Source: Orientallactaga sibirica
Lineage: Eukaryota > Chordata > Mammalia > Rodentia > Dipodidae
Direction of reading: 5' to 3'
NCBI GenBank assembly: GCA_036365145.1
Contig: JAEOAD010000982.1
Location: forward strand, 6,908,001 to 6,972,000
DNA length: 64,000 nucleotides
The first letter of the stretch is position 1. Each line of letters begins with the position of its first letter. Below the pieces are notes generated by a model, which saw only the letters and a list, made by a program, of their open reading frames with translations, made no database searches and was not told the origin of the DNA. The translations under genes and the position numbers were made by a program. Below are positions 9,687 through 21,839 of the stretch, piece after piece.

Positions 9687-11069
9687 GATTTATAACCCTT
9701 GAATTATCTCTGCCGATGCAAGTTAAGGACCTCTGCTTATGAGGTTAAGCTCCTTTTTCCCTGTAAAAAGGGACATAGGGAATTTTTTTATTATTCTTGA
9801 AATCTTCCACTGCAGTGGCCATTTGTTGATACTCATCTCAAAATCCAGGAAACTCTATATTTGCTTATGGTTCTTTAAGATTCTTTAAGACTAAGCAAGA
9901 GAAGTAAATCCCAGATGAGGGTCTTTAGGATTTCTAGACGTTTGTCACAGTCCTTAAAGTGTTTGTGCTTTCTTGCTCCCTCTTTACCTCTCTCCTTCTG
10001 TCTCCTCCTTCCTTCTTTCCTTTCATTTTATCTCCCACTTTCCTCTGTGTCTATTCTCCTTTTCATTATCCTATTATCCGCCTCCCTCCTTGCCCACCCA
10101 CCATCTTTTAACTCTAAAGGTTTGGGGTCTGATATATTCATTTTTCAGCCTTTAAAAATAGATATATTGAAGGAAGTGTATTTGAAGGAAGGGAGAAAAT
10201 CTTAGTTGTGCTCAACAAATAACTTATATTTAGACTCTTTCCTCAATTTTTCCTTTTAAATCCTGCATTCTCATTTTAGTTGAATGACTCTGCATGAAGC
10301 ATTTAAAAGTAGATCAAACAAAACTCTATAAATATGTTGAATTCTTTGGGACATTTTGCCAATATCAGCCTGGCTGAAGCAGGAAAGAGCCATGTGCTTT
10401 ATATATTGTCTTTTCTCCTCTGAAAAAAAAATCCAGACTCCTTCTCCCAGAAAACTGGCTGCCTTGGGGATGTGCTCCTTGGAATGGTCTGGTGTAAGTT
10501 TGAACACTTGGATTAAGGGGTATTCTGAAAGGCCAAAACCAAGGCCTGGGACCAGTCTGAGGAAAGGGGGAAAACAGTAGTGTTTAGAGAACTTATTTAT
10601 TTTGTCTCTTTAGTGTGATTCTTTCATGTCACTCTAATCGGAAAGGTAGGATGATAAAAAGGAAATTGTTTGAGCTACTATAAATAATTAACCAAGCTGC
10701 CTCCTTACAAATTTATTAATGTTAGAATGTAAAGCCAAAAGTTTGAGAGGGTGGAGTCATGTTGGCAGGGAGCCCACCCCCTTGTTTACTTGAGAAAACT
10801 GAGGCCAAGAGCCTATCGTGGTTGCAGTGCTGGGCCCACTGGGCTGTCGTCTTCTTCTTTTTTTTTTTTTTTTTTTTGTGAACTAGGGGTTTGCTTGATG
10901 CATCGTAATGCTTTCAGTGTGTACTGTGTGTACTTGAACAAGAAAATCAGTATTCACCTGTCCTTGCATGGGGTAATTCATACATTTTTATAAGATGGTC
11001 ACGGTGGAGAACATTGAGTTCTTTCATGTCCATGACACCCAACTTATACATGTGGCTTCTTAGAAAATG
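9687..11069. other. Intron, largely unique
   Basis: About 1.4 kb without a recognised repeat except a poly-T at 10856-10877. A CT-rich stretch lies at 9970-10090. Open frames here show no known family. Confidence 0.5.
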
Positions 11070-11205
11070 TCTGAGCATGGCATGGTGGCACACAGACCTG
11101 TCATCCTTACACTTGGGAAGTAGAGCCAGGAGGATTTAGAAGTGCAAGGACATCCTTAACTACATAGCAAGTTTGAGACCCTATCTCTAACAAACAGCAA
11201 AACAA
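11070..11205 (+). repeat. Old B1-related SINE
   Basis: TGAGCATGGCATGGTGGCAC through TTTGAGACCCTATCTCTAAC, strongly diverged. Confidence 0.7.
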
Positions 11206-12300
11206 GTGGGAGGGAGGGAAAGAGGAAGAGAGGAAGAAAGGTCCCCACATTCAGCTCCTCTCTGTAGGAAGTCAGTTTATTAAGTGGATGGCTCTTTCTG
11301 TATTATGCTGGCAGTAGAAACTTAAAAAAAAATCCTGCTAATCAGCCAACTTTAAGATTGCTTTCAGTGACTTACTTAAACAGGGCACCTGATTTCAGAG
11401 TTTCTAGGGATGAAGAGGGACTTGATCTGGGATTTGTGTTTTTCCTTCTCAAAGTACATGACACCTGGGCCCACTTACTGAGTGAGTGTGGGCCTTTGTG
11501 AAGAAATAGCATCCACATAACCATAATAAGACATACGGGAGAGTTGGTAAATTAGTTGAATTTACTGAAGAAGGTGTGTACAAAAGAGTCAAGAGGTGTT
11601 AGGTTGAAAGGGTGGAGACAAACATGTAATGAAGATACACTGGTATAGTGGAGTGATGACCATGTTAGAGAAAAGCAGTGGTGGTTAGGAAAACCCAAGA
11701 AAAGCCCCCCTTGAGTGTATATGTGTTCCCATGAGTGAGTGGAGTGAGTGAGTGTGAATGAGTTCATTCAGTAGGTGGGCATAGGGAGCCCTGGGCCTGG
11801 ACAGAGATGGCTGGCTGGGCTGTGTGAGCTGGAAGGAATCGTGGAGGGAAAGCAACCTTAATTATTCCCTGATGGGATATTGCGGCCTCCTCAGGACACT
11901 CTTAAAAGCATCTGACTAGAGTAGTAACTAGTGTGGGTTACAGATACGGCTCTGTCCCTCTGGAATCATACCACTTGTCTTCATGAGCTTCTTGTCATTA
12001 GGAGGTGAGAGCCCCCTTGTCATTAAGCCTGTGAAATGCATCTTTTATCTGATTTAATTGGTACTTATTTACTCGTGGAATAGGAACCCACTATTAATGC
12101 CATTTAAGCATGCTAAAAAAAATAAGTTTCCTATACAAGATAATTATTTTAGTAGGTGACTATGATGTTTAAAACAAAACCCATTACATGCAGTTATGTG
12201 CTTTTTGTAAAATCAAATTGATATGTAAAAGCATTTAAATGAGTCCATGTGCTTCACCCCAAGTACCACTATTATGGGTGCATAGCCTGCCACCCATTTT
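11206..12300. other. Intron, largely unique
   Basis: No exon or definite repeat; a GAGT-rich patch occurs near 11730-11765. Confidence 0.45.
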
Positions 12301-12725
12301 TGTGCTTATACAAATGTGTTTGTGTACATTCATGGAATTGTATTAGGCCCTCAAAAATAAGTTGACTTTTGAATTAATTAATTTATTCACTAATAAACAT
12401 TTGCTGAATGCATACTCTGCTCCTTTCTGGGTGATCAGGAGTAAGTAAAACAGTGATGGTGCTTATTCTGTTTTCATAAAATTGGGATTATATACACGTG
12501 ATATTTGGTATTTCAATGTACTACGAACACATTTTTACATCAGTATCCATACAGAATGTTGTATTTAATGACTAATAAATATAAAATGATTTATTCAACC
12601 CTTTCCCTCTTAGTAAATATTCAAGATGTTTTACATAGAGACCTGTATGTATGCACATTTGCTATTAAAAACAGTGCTGCCCTGAATGTTGTTAGACATA
12701 TGTCTCTGGTTACTTAAATACTTTC
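12301..12725. repeat. Old L1M fragment
   Basis: Order of segments matches mammalian L1M 3' regions: CATCAGTATCCATACAGAATG, TGATTTATTCAACCCTTTCC, GCTATTAAAAACAGTGCTGCC. Confidence 0.6.
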
Positions 12726-12966
12726 TGTCTTTTAAGAGGACCAAACTTAAAATATACCTATTTTTGTTCATATAAATTAATGCTCTGCTATTTAGCATGA
12801 ATTATTATAAGTGGACTGTAAAGTTGTAAAAGAAAAACAGGTGTAGATGATTGTTTATGATGACATATGTTTCACACTACAATGCAGGTGGAAAAGGGAC
12901 CTTGGTGCATTCCAGGGTCTATCATTTTTCCATCCCTAACTATCTACAAGTCAAGATGTCACTGAC

Positions 12967-13198
12967 TTTTTTTTTTGAGAGACTCAGAGAGGGGGGGGGA
13001 GAGAATGAATGGGCACGCCAGCAGCCTCTCAGCCACTGTGAATGAACCTCCAGATGCGTATATCCCTTTGTGGACAAGTGTGGCATTGCACTCTTGCATC
13101 ACTTTGTGTCTGGCTAAACATGGGACCTGGAGAATCGAACAGGTGTTCTTAGGCTTAGCAGGCAGGCGCCTTAACCGCTAAGCCATCTCTCTAGCCCA
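12967..13198 (-). repeat. tRNA-derived SINE, long form with GCATTGC insert
   Basis: Reverse strand; contains GACAAGTGTGGCATTGCACTC, the extra segment of the long subfamily. First of three same-orientation SINEs in a row. Confidence 0.9.
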
Positions 13199-13205
13199 TG
13201 TCATT

Positions 13206-13416
13206 TTAAAAAAAAAAAATTTATTTATTTACTTACTTGAAAAAGAGGCAGAGAGAGAGAGAGAATGGGCACTCCAGGGCCTCTAGCCACTGCAAAGAAC
13301 TCCAGATACATGTGCCCCTTTGTGCATCTGGCTTACGTGGGTCCTGTAGAATCGAACTGGGATCCTTTGACTTTGTAGGCACACGCCTTAACCACTAAGC
13401 CATCTCTCCAGCCCAC
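13206..13416 (-). repeat. tRNA-derived SINE
   Basis: Second of three; separated from neighbours by short TGTCATTTTAAAA-type target sequence. Confidence 0.92.
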
Positions 13417-13426
13417 CTGTCATTTT

Positions 13427-13644
13427 AAAAAAAAAATATTTATTTTATTTATTTGACAGAGAGAACAAGGCAGAGAGATGGGAGGGGGAGAGAATGGGCA
13501 TACCAGGGCCTTCAGCCACTGCATATGAACTCCAGACACATGTGCCCCCTTGTGCATCTGGTTTACATGGGTCCTGGGGAATCAAAACTTGGTTCTTTGG
13601 CTTTGCAGGCAAATGCCTTAACCACTAAGCCATCTCTCCAGCCC
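13427..13644 (-). repeat. tRNA-derived SINE
   Basis: Third of three; ends AAGCCATCTCTCCAGCCC and is followed by TCATTGACTTTTT, matching the left flank TCACTGACTTTTT of the first. Confidence 0.92.
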
Positions 13645-13652
13645 TCATTGAC

Positions 13653-13808
13653 TTTTTTTGTTTTGTTTTTTTGAGACAAAGTCTCACTAAGTAGTCCTGG
13701 CTGGCTTGGAACTCACTTTGTAGACCAAGCTGTCCTTGAACTTGCAGCAGTCTTCCTGCCTGTGTCTCTTAAGTGCTGGGATTACAGGCATTTGTCACAA
13801 TGTCCAGC
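13653..13808 (-). repeat. B1-related SINE, older type
   Basis: Reverse strand; TTTGAGACAAAGTCTCACTA through GGGATTACAGGCATTTGTC. Closer to the murine B1 text than the young copies here. Confidence 0.85.
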
Positions 13809-14000
13809 TTATGCACTGATTTATAAGCAAACAATGGTAGGTACCCTGTGTAACCCTGTGTTGAGGCTTTACTTCTCTTACCTCCAACACTCCTTTTTTT
13901 CTTTAGTACGTCTCTTTCAGGGAGTTTGTATTGGCAAACTTAAGACCTGCAGACAATATGTGGAATAAATATTCATTAGTTCTTGAAGAAAACTTTTATC

Positions 14001-14201
14001 AGGGCTGGAGAGGTGGCTCAGCAGGTAAGGCGCTGGCCTACAAGCCTAACAACTTGGGACCTGGGTTTGATTTCCCTAGTACCCACATAAAGCCAAATGC
14101 ACAATGTGGCGCATGCATCGGAAGTTCATTTGCAGTGCCTAAAAGCCCTTGTGTACCTATTCTATAGTTCTCTTCCCCCCTCCTGAAATAAACAAGAAAC
14201 C
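14001..14201 (+). repeat. tRNA-derived SINE
   Basis: GGGCTGGAGAGGTGGCTCAGC through CCTCCTGAAATAAACAAG. Confidence 0.92.
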
Positions 14202-15800
14202 TTTTTATCAACAATTTTCATCATATACAACAATGTCTTTTGATCATAATCTCCTCCCATTACTTTCTCCTGTTCTTCCTTCTCTATCACCCTTCCACTG
14301 AGCCCCTTCTTCTTTCCAAATAGTTTCTCTTCTATTTTTATTCCATTTCTTTTTTATCCCTTTTTTAAAATTTATATTATTCTGATTTTACATTCATAAT
14401 ATTGGTTCCATTGTCCTCCTCCCTGTCCTCCCACTTTCAAAGGGACCCTCATCAATGGGGAATGTGGGTCGTGCATTGTGAGGTTAGTTAAGAGTTCTGG
14501 GGGGTAGGCCCCAGTCTCTGCATAATGCCCCAACTTGTGACTCTAACAATCTTTCTGCCCCCTCTTCCGTGAGTTTCCCTGAGCCACATTGGGGTCATTT
14601 TAGTTCTGTTTCAGTGATGAGGTTTTGGGAGCCTCTGTGTCTCTGGATATCTGGCTTAGTTGGATATTCCATTTCTTTTTGTTCACCCATCACTCAAAAA
14701 CATATTGATGGGCCCAGTATTATATGGGTTTTGTGCAAGTAACAACAGCTGCTGTGAGGTTATGAATGCAACAACCACTTTTTGTCTGGGAGATAGTATT
14801 GTAAGCACTCCTCCCCATCCTTTGGCTCTTAAATTCTTTTTACCACCTCTTCTGCAATGGACCCTGAGCCTTGGAAGGTGTGATAGAATGGTCTCATTTA
14901 GTGCTGAACACTCAACTATCACTTCTCAGCACTGAGTTGAGTCTCCCCAGTAGTCACCACCATCTGAAAAGAGAAACTTGTCTAACCCAAAGTGAAAGCA
15001 GCACTAATATATGGTCATAAACATAAATATTTAGAGGACAGTTTGGTGGGCATATAATATATCCACTTAGCCAATCAACTTTAGTAGCTTCTCCTCTTGG
15101 ATTTACAACTATTCTAGCCATAGGCTTTTGCCTAGGCTTTCAGTACCAGCTATAAATTTCCTCTCATGGAGTGGGTCTCAAATCTAATTGGAGAACAGTT
15201 GGTTACCTCCATAACAAACATGCCACTATTGCACTAGTGGGCACATCGTGCCTGTCTGGCCAGTTGTATAGCTCTCACGGTCCACTGGTGGTTAAGACAG
15301 CTGATGACATTTTTCCCTTAACAGGATGCATAGAACTTTCCAGCACTATGACAGATAGTCAGCAGAGAGGAGTCTTCCAGCTCAGGTCTTGCTTGATTTG
15401 TCAGTGTCCTACAACTGAAGCATGCATTGTCTTCAGCAGTAGGGCCTTACCATCTAGTTCTGGTGGACAGCCAAGAACCTTGGCAATCACCCATATTATT
15501 TGGGGATTCTCAGGGGCCTCCCCGAAAAGTAACTCACTGGAAGGTATTCCCACAATTGGCACTGGAATTTTCCTATAACAACCTATGGCTTCTGGGTGTA
15601 CCCTTATCCACCTACACAGGGTACTTTTACCCAAAGTCAGTGTCTGTCTGTCTGTCTCTTTCATTCATTAAATTATGAATCTATTTTAATTAGTTAATAA
15701 ATAAGTAGTTTTTCATATGGCTTATTCATAACATCTTTAGTTTGTTTAACTCTCCTCTTACCCACCCTCCCACCTCTTCCATATATTATTTAATCCATCC
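14202..15800 (-). repeat. L1 3'-UTR, reverse orientation
   Basis: Begins with the complement of an L1 tail (TTTTTATCAACAATTTTCAT, then TTTTGATCATAATCTCCTCC) and continues through family landmarks shared with the copy at 59575: CAGTTGGTTACCTCCATAAC, CTGTGAGGTTATGAATG, GGGCCTTACCATC. The 135-codon open frame at 15171-15578 lies wholly inside this UTR and is not a gene. Confidence 0.75.
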
Positions 15801-15959
15801 ATTTGTCAAGAATGGGCAGTGCATCTACTGACTGAGCTAGATGCTGGGGGTTATGGACAAATAAGAGAGGCTTATTGACCCCCAAAGGAGGGAGTGGACT
15901 CATCAACTGAAGAGGATACTTTGCATATCTGCAGTTTTGACTGTGTTTTGGCTCCTCCT

Positions 15960-16260
15960 TACCTGATTGTTCATCCCACTATGTTTTTCAGGCTTTGTGA
16001 GTGCCCTGGTTTCCTGTTGTGCCGTTAACCAGCTCTCAGGCTCTTTCCCTCAAGCTATCCTCCATACCTTGACACCTCGTATGTCTCCTTAAGTAACTGT
16101 CCCCATCATACCTGATTCCATGCTTCCCTGTTCAGAGATTTCCTCTGAATTCTCATAGCCCATAAAGTGAAGTCCTTATCCTTAGCTTGGCACCCAGAGT
16201 TGTCCCCTCCTACTGCCCCCAGCCTCTGAGACTCACTCCCAACCTCCCTTCTTGGTAGTA
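15960..16260. repeat. L2 fragment
   Basis: Weakly preserved L2 pattern, notably AAGTGAAGTCCTTATCCTTAG with CTTGGCACCCAGAGTTG. Confidence 0.5.
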
Positions 16261-16289
16261 TCTTGGGTTTGTGGAAGAAGAGGGCTAGA

Positions 16290-16456
16290 AAACACTATCT
16301 AACTCATGTGCCTTGGACCAGTTATCCACTCTTTGCTTATCCATAAAGATGGGGCCAACACCTCAAACCTCATAGGATTAAAGTGAGCACTGATGAAAGG
16401 CACTGAAGGCTTCAGGGCAAACATGGATCCTAGCACATAGGAGCTACTAACAGGTT
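16290..16456 (+). repeat. MIR SINE
   Basis: TGCCTTGGACCAGTTATCCAC, ATAAAGATGGGGCCAACACC, GATTAAAGTGAGCACTGATG and CTAGCACATAGGAGCTACTA follow the MIR core order. Confidence 0.75.
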
Positions 16457-16662
16457 CATTTACTTCATTGCCCAGAAGATGAAGTTATTTTTCTTTATGT
16501 AATGTTGGACTTTACCTGCCTCCCTCCTCACTTCTTAATGCTCAGAAGTCCTAGTAAGTGAATCCTCTCTGGTTCTCATTTTCTCTGATGAGGTGGAAGA
16601 AAGCGAGGACTAGCATATCTATCGGCACTTTTCAGATGGTCGCTTCTTGTGAAGTAGCATGC

Positions 16663-16861
16663 AGAAGGGCTAGAAAGATCACTCAGTGGTAAAGTGCTTA
16701 CTATGCAAGCATGAGGACCTGAGTTTAGAATATTGGTACTTACATAAAAGCCAGGAATACCTGTAATCCCAGAACTGGGGAAGCAGAGACAGGAGGATCC
16801 CTACACCCACACATACATATGCACTTGCATGCAACAGAGAGAGAAAGAGAGAGCGAGAGAA
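16663..16861 (+). repeat. B4-like/ID-B1 SINE with GA-rich tail
   Basis: GGGCTAGAAAGATCACTCAGTGG head, then CCTGTAATCCCAGAACTGGG. Flanking duplication TAGCATGC at 16655 and 16864. Confidence 0.75.
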
Positions 16862-17030
16862 ATAGCATGCAATGCAAAGATGTTGATGATAGACATCCTT
16901 TGGGAATCAAGGATGTTCATCTCTAGAGACCACACAGTGCTGGTTAGTTTGCATACAGCACATTTCCATGTCAACAGTTCTGTTGCAGCCAAGAGGGGCT
17001 TTGCAAAGAAAGACCTAAGAGATAGCATTT

Positions 17031-17277
17031 TTTTTTAAGGAAGCCCAACAGACTGGCCTTTTTTATGTGAGAGAGCAAGAGAGAGAGAGAATTGGCATGC
17101 CAGGGCTCCCAGCCACTACAATCAAACTGCAGATGCATGTGCCACCTTGTGCACATGTGTGACCTTTCACACTTGCATCACCTTGTGTCTGGTTTTACGT
17201 GGGACCTGGAGAGTCAAACATGGGTCCATAGGCTTTACAGGCAAGCACCTTAACCACTAAGCCATCTCTCTAGCTCA
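17031..17277 (-). repeat. tRNA-derived SINE, AGCCCAACAGACTGG variant
   Basis: Reverse strand with internal CACATGTGTGACCTTTCACAC segment between two CACCTTGTG copies. Confidence 0.9.
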
Positions 17278-17321
17278 AGAAGTATCTTTTATTATGGAGT
17301 CTGATTGGCTTCTGAAGTGTC

Positions 17322-17482
17322 CTTTTTTTTTTTTTTTTGGTTTTTCAAGGTAGGGTCTCACTGTGGTCCGGGCTGACCTGGAATTAGCTATGTAGTCTCA
17401 GGGTGGCCTTGAACTCATGGCAATCCTCCTACCTCTGCTCCCCAAGTGCTGGGATTAAAGGCGTGCGCCACCATGCCCGGCT
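17322..17482 (-). repeat. B1-type SINE
   Basis: Reverse strand; poly-T then GGTTTTTCAAGGTAGGGTC through CGCCACCATGCCCGGC. Confidence 0.93.
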
Positions 17483-17494
17483 CCTTTTCTTTTT

Positions 17495-17780
17495 CATGCA
17501 TGTACATTGTGTGTGTATGTGTAGTGTATATGTGTGCATGTACATGTGGGTGTCAAAGGACAATCTTTGGTAATGCCATCCACCTCCTTTGAGACAGGAT
17601 CTTTTATTGACCTGGAGCTTACCAATTAGGCTACCCTGGCTGGCCAATCAACCCCAGGGATCCTCCTGTCTTTGCCTCCCCAGCACTGTAACATTTTACA
17701 TGGCTACTGGGGATAGAACACACATCTTCATGCTTGTGAGACAAGTACTTTACCAACTGGGCTATCTTCCCAACCCAGTG
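17495..17780 (-). repeat. B4-like SINE
   Basis: Reverse strand: TGACCTGGAGCTTACCAATT, GGGATAGAACACACATCTTC, TTTACCAACTGGGCTATC. Confidence 0.8.
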
Positions 17781-18375
17781 TCTTTCTCCTTCTCTGAGTT
17801 GCATAAGAGTGAAACGGTCTGGCGAATAGCAACATTACCAGTAGAGGTTATGGATGCAGAGTCTGTATTTCTTCCCCTCCATCCAGAATCCATTTGATGT
17901 CCCAGGTGAAATGTGCAATTATCCACATTGATTTAGTTTGGGTTGTATTGTGTTTTCATCCCGAGTTAGAAAATGTGATCTTTTGCATAAATTGAAATTT
18001 CCAACTCAAGGACAACTTCTTTAAGAAGCCAATATGTTGTTCAGTAACATGGGGAGTTATTGCACCCCAGCAGTGTCTGCTAATGAACCATAGCAGATCT
18101 CTTCATATTCTCCATTCTCTTGCCTCCAGGAATCATTTCCAGAGCTTGGAATTGCTTAGTGCATCTGTTCCAAAGTCCTTTGGAGTAAAACCCCATTATA
18201 GAAGTATTCACCAGGGTTATGTGGTAGGATAATGCCATTAGATATTTAGTCATCTGATTTCTCTCCCTTGTGGGAAAAGATACCGAAGGTAGGCCCTATA
18301 GTAATGTGGTCATGGAAAGGTCGCATTGACTCTTGGCCAGATGTTCTTCCTTGAACAAACACATCTGTCTTGATG
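17781..18375. other. Intron, no identified element
   Basis: About 600 bp of unassigned intron. Confidence 0.45.
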
Positions 18376-18505
18376 TCTCTCTACATTGGCTATATGGTAG
18401 AATCACCTGGGGAGCTTTTAAAATCCAGATTCCCAGGCTACACTCTTGACTGATGACATAAGAATCTCTAGAGGTAGAGTCCAAGTTTTGGTATTTTCCC
18501 TCTTT
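18376..18505. repeat. hAT-Charlie MER5-type MITE remnant
   Basis: TAGAATCACCTGGGGAGCTT, CCCAGGCTACACTC, AAGAATCTCTAGAGGTAGAG follow the MER5-like pattern. Confidence 0.65.
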
Positions 18506-18626
18506 TTCCTCAAACTTTGACTGAAAAGATTTCAGATGTGCAAAAGAGTTGGTACAGTGACTACCCACCTAGGCTCACCAGTTGTCAGCATTTGCCATTT
18601 TTACTTTGCATCTACAACATTCCGCC

Positions 18627-18815
18627 TTTTAATAGTTATTTATTTATTTGGGGGGGGGATGAGAATGGGTGCACCAGGGCCTCCAGCCATTGCAAAGGAA
18701 CTCCAGACATATGTGTCACCTTGTCCATCTGGCTTTATGTGGGTACTGGCGAATTGAACTTGGGTCCTTAGGCTTTGAAGACAAGCACCTTAACCACTAA
18801 GCCATCTCTCCAGAC
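18627..18815 (-). repeat. tRNA-derived SINE nested in L1M
   Basis: Reverse strand; short form with a G9 run in place of the GA tract. Confidence 0.9.
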
Positions 18816-19007
18816 ACTTCATCCTTAAATACTTCAGAGTATGCTTCCTAAAATTGAGGACATTGTGCTGTACAACTGAAACAGAATTGATACACTTTGG
18901 AAATGTATAACATTAATATAATACTATTATCTAAAATTAGTCCCTGTTTAAATTTTCCCAGTTCTCCCAATAATGTCTTTATATTACAGTCTTTAAAAAA
19001 TTAGAAC

Positions 19008-19222
19008 CCAGGCCAGAGATATGGCTTAGGTTTAAGGTACTTGCCTGCAAAGCCAAAGAACCCAGGTTTGATTCTCCAGGACCCACGTAAGCCAGATGCA
19101 CATGGTGGGTGGCACATGCTTCTGGAGTTCCTTTGCAGTGGCTAGAGGCCCTGGTGTGTCCATTCTCTCTCTATCTGCCTCTCTCTCTCTCTCACTGAAA
19201 TAAAAAATAAAAATTTAAAATA
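19008..19222 (+). repeat. tRNA-derived SINE nested in L1M
   Basis: GGCCAGAGATATGGCTTAGG through (TC)n and A-rich tail. Target duplication ATTAGAACCC / ATTATAACCC. Confidence 0.92.
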
Positions 19223-19857
19223 TTATAACCCAATTAAGGATCATGCATTATATTTAGTTGTCATATTTTTAGTCTCTTAAAAGTTGACATAACATTTGTA
19301 CATATTTAATAATATTTTGTGATATTCAAGTTAAAATAAGAAAAAAAATCAGGGCAGTTTTTGTGGACTGTCCCTCATTTGAGAATTGCATGATAGTTTC
19401 CTGATGGCTAGATTGAAGCTAGTGCTTATGACAGGATTATCCCATAGGTACAGCCAGTCAGGAGGGACATGATGTTTGTCAATTTGCCTCATGACTGGCA
19501 GTGCTAACTTTGATCGATTGGGTAAGACTGTGCCTGTCAACTTTCTCTATTCTAAGGGGATTGACCATTTCCTTTTTCGATTTATAGTAATCTGAGAAAG
19601 ATACCTTGAGGCTCTTTAAATATCCTAATCCCCAGCAAGCTTCCAGTCAGTGGCTTTAGGAACTACTGATTCTTGTCGGAATCAATGATGGTTGCTATTA
19701 AAGATTCGGACCTGGGTTGAATGGAGAGGCACTGATATGAACTTTCAGTAGAATGGATGGGAGCAGATTCTCAGGGGGTTAATGGAAGAAGCTCACAGGA
19801 AAAAGGAAATCCCTTACTTTTATATCTTCTCTTACTTTATTTTACTTTTTTAGTTTT

Positions 19858-20005
19858 TTTTTTTTTTTTTTTTGAGGTAGGCTCTAGTCCAGGCTGATCT
19901 AAAATTCACCATGTAGTCCCAGGGTGGCTTCGAATTCATGGTGATCTTCATACTCTTCTGCTTCCTGAGTTTTGGGATTAAAGGCCTGCACCATCATGCC
20001 TGGCT
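19858..20005 (-). repeat. B1-type SINE
   Basis: Reverse strand; diverged copy directly before a second B1. Confidence 0.88.
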
Positions 20006-20019
20006 TTGTTTTGTTTTGG

Positions 20020-20166
20020 TTTGGTTTTTTGAGGTAGGGTCTCACTGAAGCTCAGGCTGACCTGGAATTCACTATGTAGTCTCAGAGTGGCCTAGAACTC
20101 ATGGCGATCCTCCTACCTCTGCCTCCCAAGTGCTGGGATTAAAGACGTGAACCACCACACCCGACC
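20020..20166 (-). repeat. B1-type SINE
   Basis: Reverse strand; fresher than its left neighbour. Flanked by TCATGCC[T/A]GGCTTT repeats at 19993 and 20168. Confidence 0.92.
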
Positions 20167-20239
20167 ATCATGCCAGGCTTTTTATAATCTCTTTAAGGGG
20201 AGAGATTTCTCATTAGAAATGAGTGAGGTAAGAGGTGGA

Positions 20240-20652
20240 TATACAACTTGGGTTATTTGATGGTATATATTGATTGTCAGTGTGTCAGGACCTCGAATCA
20301 CCAGTCAGAGATAAGTAGATTAGGTTTGCCTTGGGGCATGCCTATAAGGGATTCTCTTGATTTGGTTAATTGAGGTGGGAAGACCCACCTTAACTAGCAC
20401 CATTTCATGTGTCTAGGCTGAGGTACTGGACCGTATAAAAAGGACAGAGCTGTCTGAGCACCCGTATTTCAGTGCTCTCTGCTTCCTCACTATGGACTGT
20501 AAGTGGCAAGCTACATCCAGCTCCTGTCACCATGTCTTCCAAGCCACAATAGACTGTAACCTGGAATTGTGTCCTGAAATAACCCCTTCCTCGTAGAAAT
20601 TGATTTTGATGGATGTTTTGTCCAAGCAGCAAGAAGGCAACTAATACAGGTT
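20240..20652. repeat. Rodent RMER1/LTR-like interspersed repeat
   Basis: Resembles a common mouse repeat: GAGGTGGGAAGACCCACC, GTATAAAAAGGACAGAGC, TGCTCTCTGCTTCCTCAC, CCTGAAATAACCCCTTCC. It has a TATA-like box near 20433 and a degenerate polyadenylation-like site near 20576. Family name uncertain. Confidence 0.5.
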
Positions 20653-21480
20653 GCTAGGGACTAGGAGAAGGCACAGGGTAAGTTGTAAAGTCAGAAGTCA
20701 GGACTTGAGCTGGTCCTGCTATCCCACACAGGCTGCCAGCTCTCTTTCTTTATACCTGGGATGAGAAGGGGATGATGGTACAATTGGTGTGACTACTTGT
20801 CTGTGTGGTGCTGGCATCTGTCCTTTTACAGAGACAGCAGCCTATATTCTAACAGATACTAAATGGTAATATCTATTTCTACTTTATCTATATTCACTGG
20901 TCAGTATTCTTTTGTTACAAAAAAGAGCTTTCATTTCTCAACCCTTAACCATCTAATCATGTCTGCCTATCTGTCTGGCTTTTTGCCTATTGAACGTACC
21001 AGTATTGCCTCATGATTTTATCGGAAATGAATAAATAGTAACTATCCCACAGTACATTCTGTTATTTTGCCAGATGTGCCCACTGAAAGGCCTATGAAGC
21101 TGACTCTTGTGTCCTTCTATTAATTTGATATACCCTGCTATTTCAGTCGCATCTGGTATTTTCTTTGCCCCAGCCCTGGAATAAGCCATTTTCTATGGAG
21201 ACCTAGTTCCTTAAAGACTGCCATTTAGGAAGGTAAGGGAAGTTTTATAAAGGCTTCTTGGGTAACGTCAGTGTGCAGCCAAGACTGGGCACTACTGGGA
21301 TTGAATCCTTCAGAAAGAGATCACCTGTCCTCACAAGGTATTTCCTTATCAGCTGTGAATATCATGCTGATTCATTACCCCAGGTTTAGAATTTTGTGAA
21401 CATTATCATGTGGGGAGATAGCTTTAAATGTAGGTCTCTAGCTTCTGCCACCCCAGAAATTGAATTTCAGTAAATCTACC
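20653..21480. other. Intron, no identified element
   Basis: About 830 bp without a recognised exon or repeat. Confidence 0.45.
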
Positions 21481-21832
21481 CTGGATTTTTGTTGTTGTTT
21501 TTGTTTTCGCACACACACACACCCTTGCAGTGCCCCATCCACTTGTCTGCAGCTGGGGTTGGTCACCTGTGGTGGCTGGAGTGGAATGTCAGGTGTCCTG
21601 CTCCTTTGATCTTCCACTGGGCTTGTTTTGAGCTAATCTGTTTTTGCTGATTCTGGAGCTTGTAGGGCTTGGTCGATTCTTGGGTCTGTACTCCTCTGTG
21701 GGACTGGGGTTGTAGGCATCTAGCTGTTTTACATGGGATCTGGAGATTTAAACTCTGGTGGTTTCAGAGCCTTCAGGCTCTCATGCTTACCTAGGAAGCA
21801 CACTTAACTGCTGAGCCATCTGTCCAGCCCTA
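21481..21832. repeat. Unassigned repeat ending in a SINE head
   Basis: (CA)n near 21512, unassigned body, and at the right end TTAACTGCTGAGCCATCTGTCC, the reverse head of a tRNA SINE. Confidence 0.45.
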
Positions 21833-21839
21833 CCTGGAA

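Larger units (their letters stand above)
18515..19620. repeat. Old L1M 3' region, interrupted by two SINEs
   Basis: Ordered L1M landmarks: CACCAGTTGTCAGCATTTGCC, TAAATACTTCAGAGTATGC, CCCAATAATGTCTTTATATT, GATCATGCATTATATTTAG, TTGTGGACTGTCCCTCATTTG. The insertions are at 18627 and 19008. Confidence 0.65.

Noticed and set aside
15171..15578. 135-codon plus-strand open frame
   Set aside because: Lies entirely within a reverse-oriented L1 3'-UTR whose text recurs near 60500; no family and no start context.
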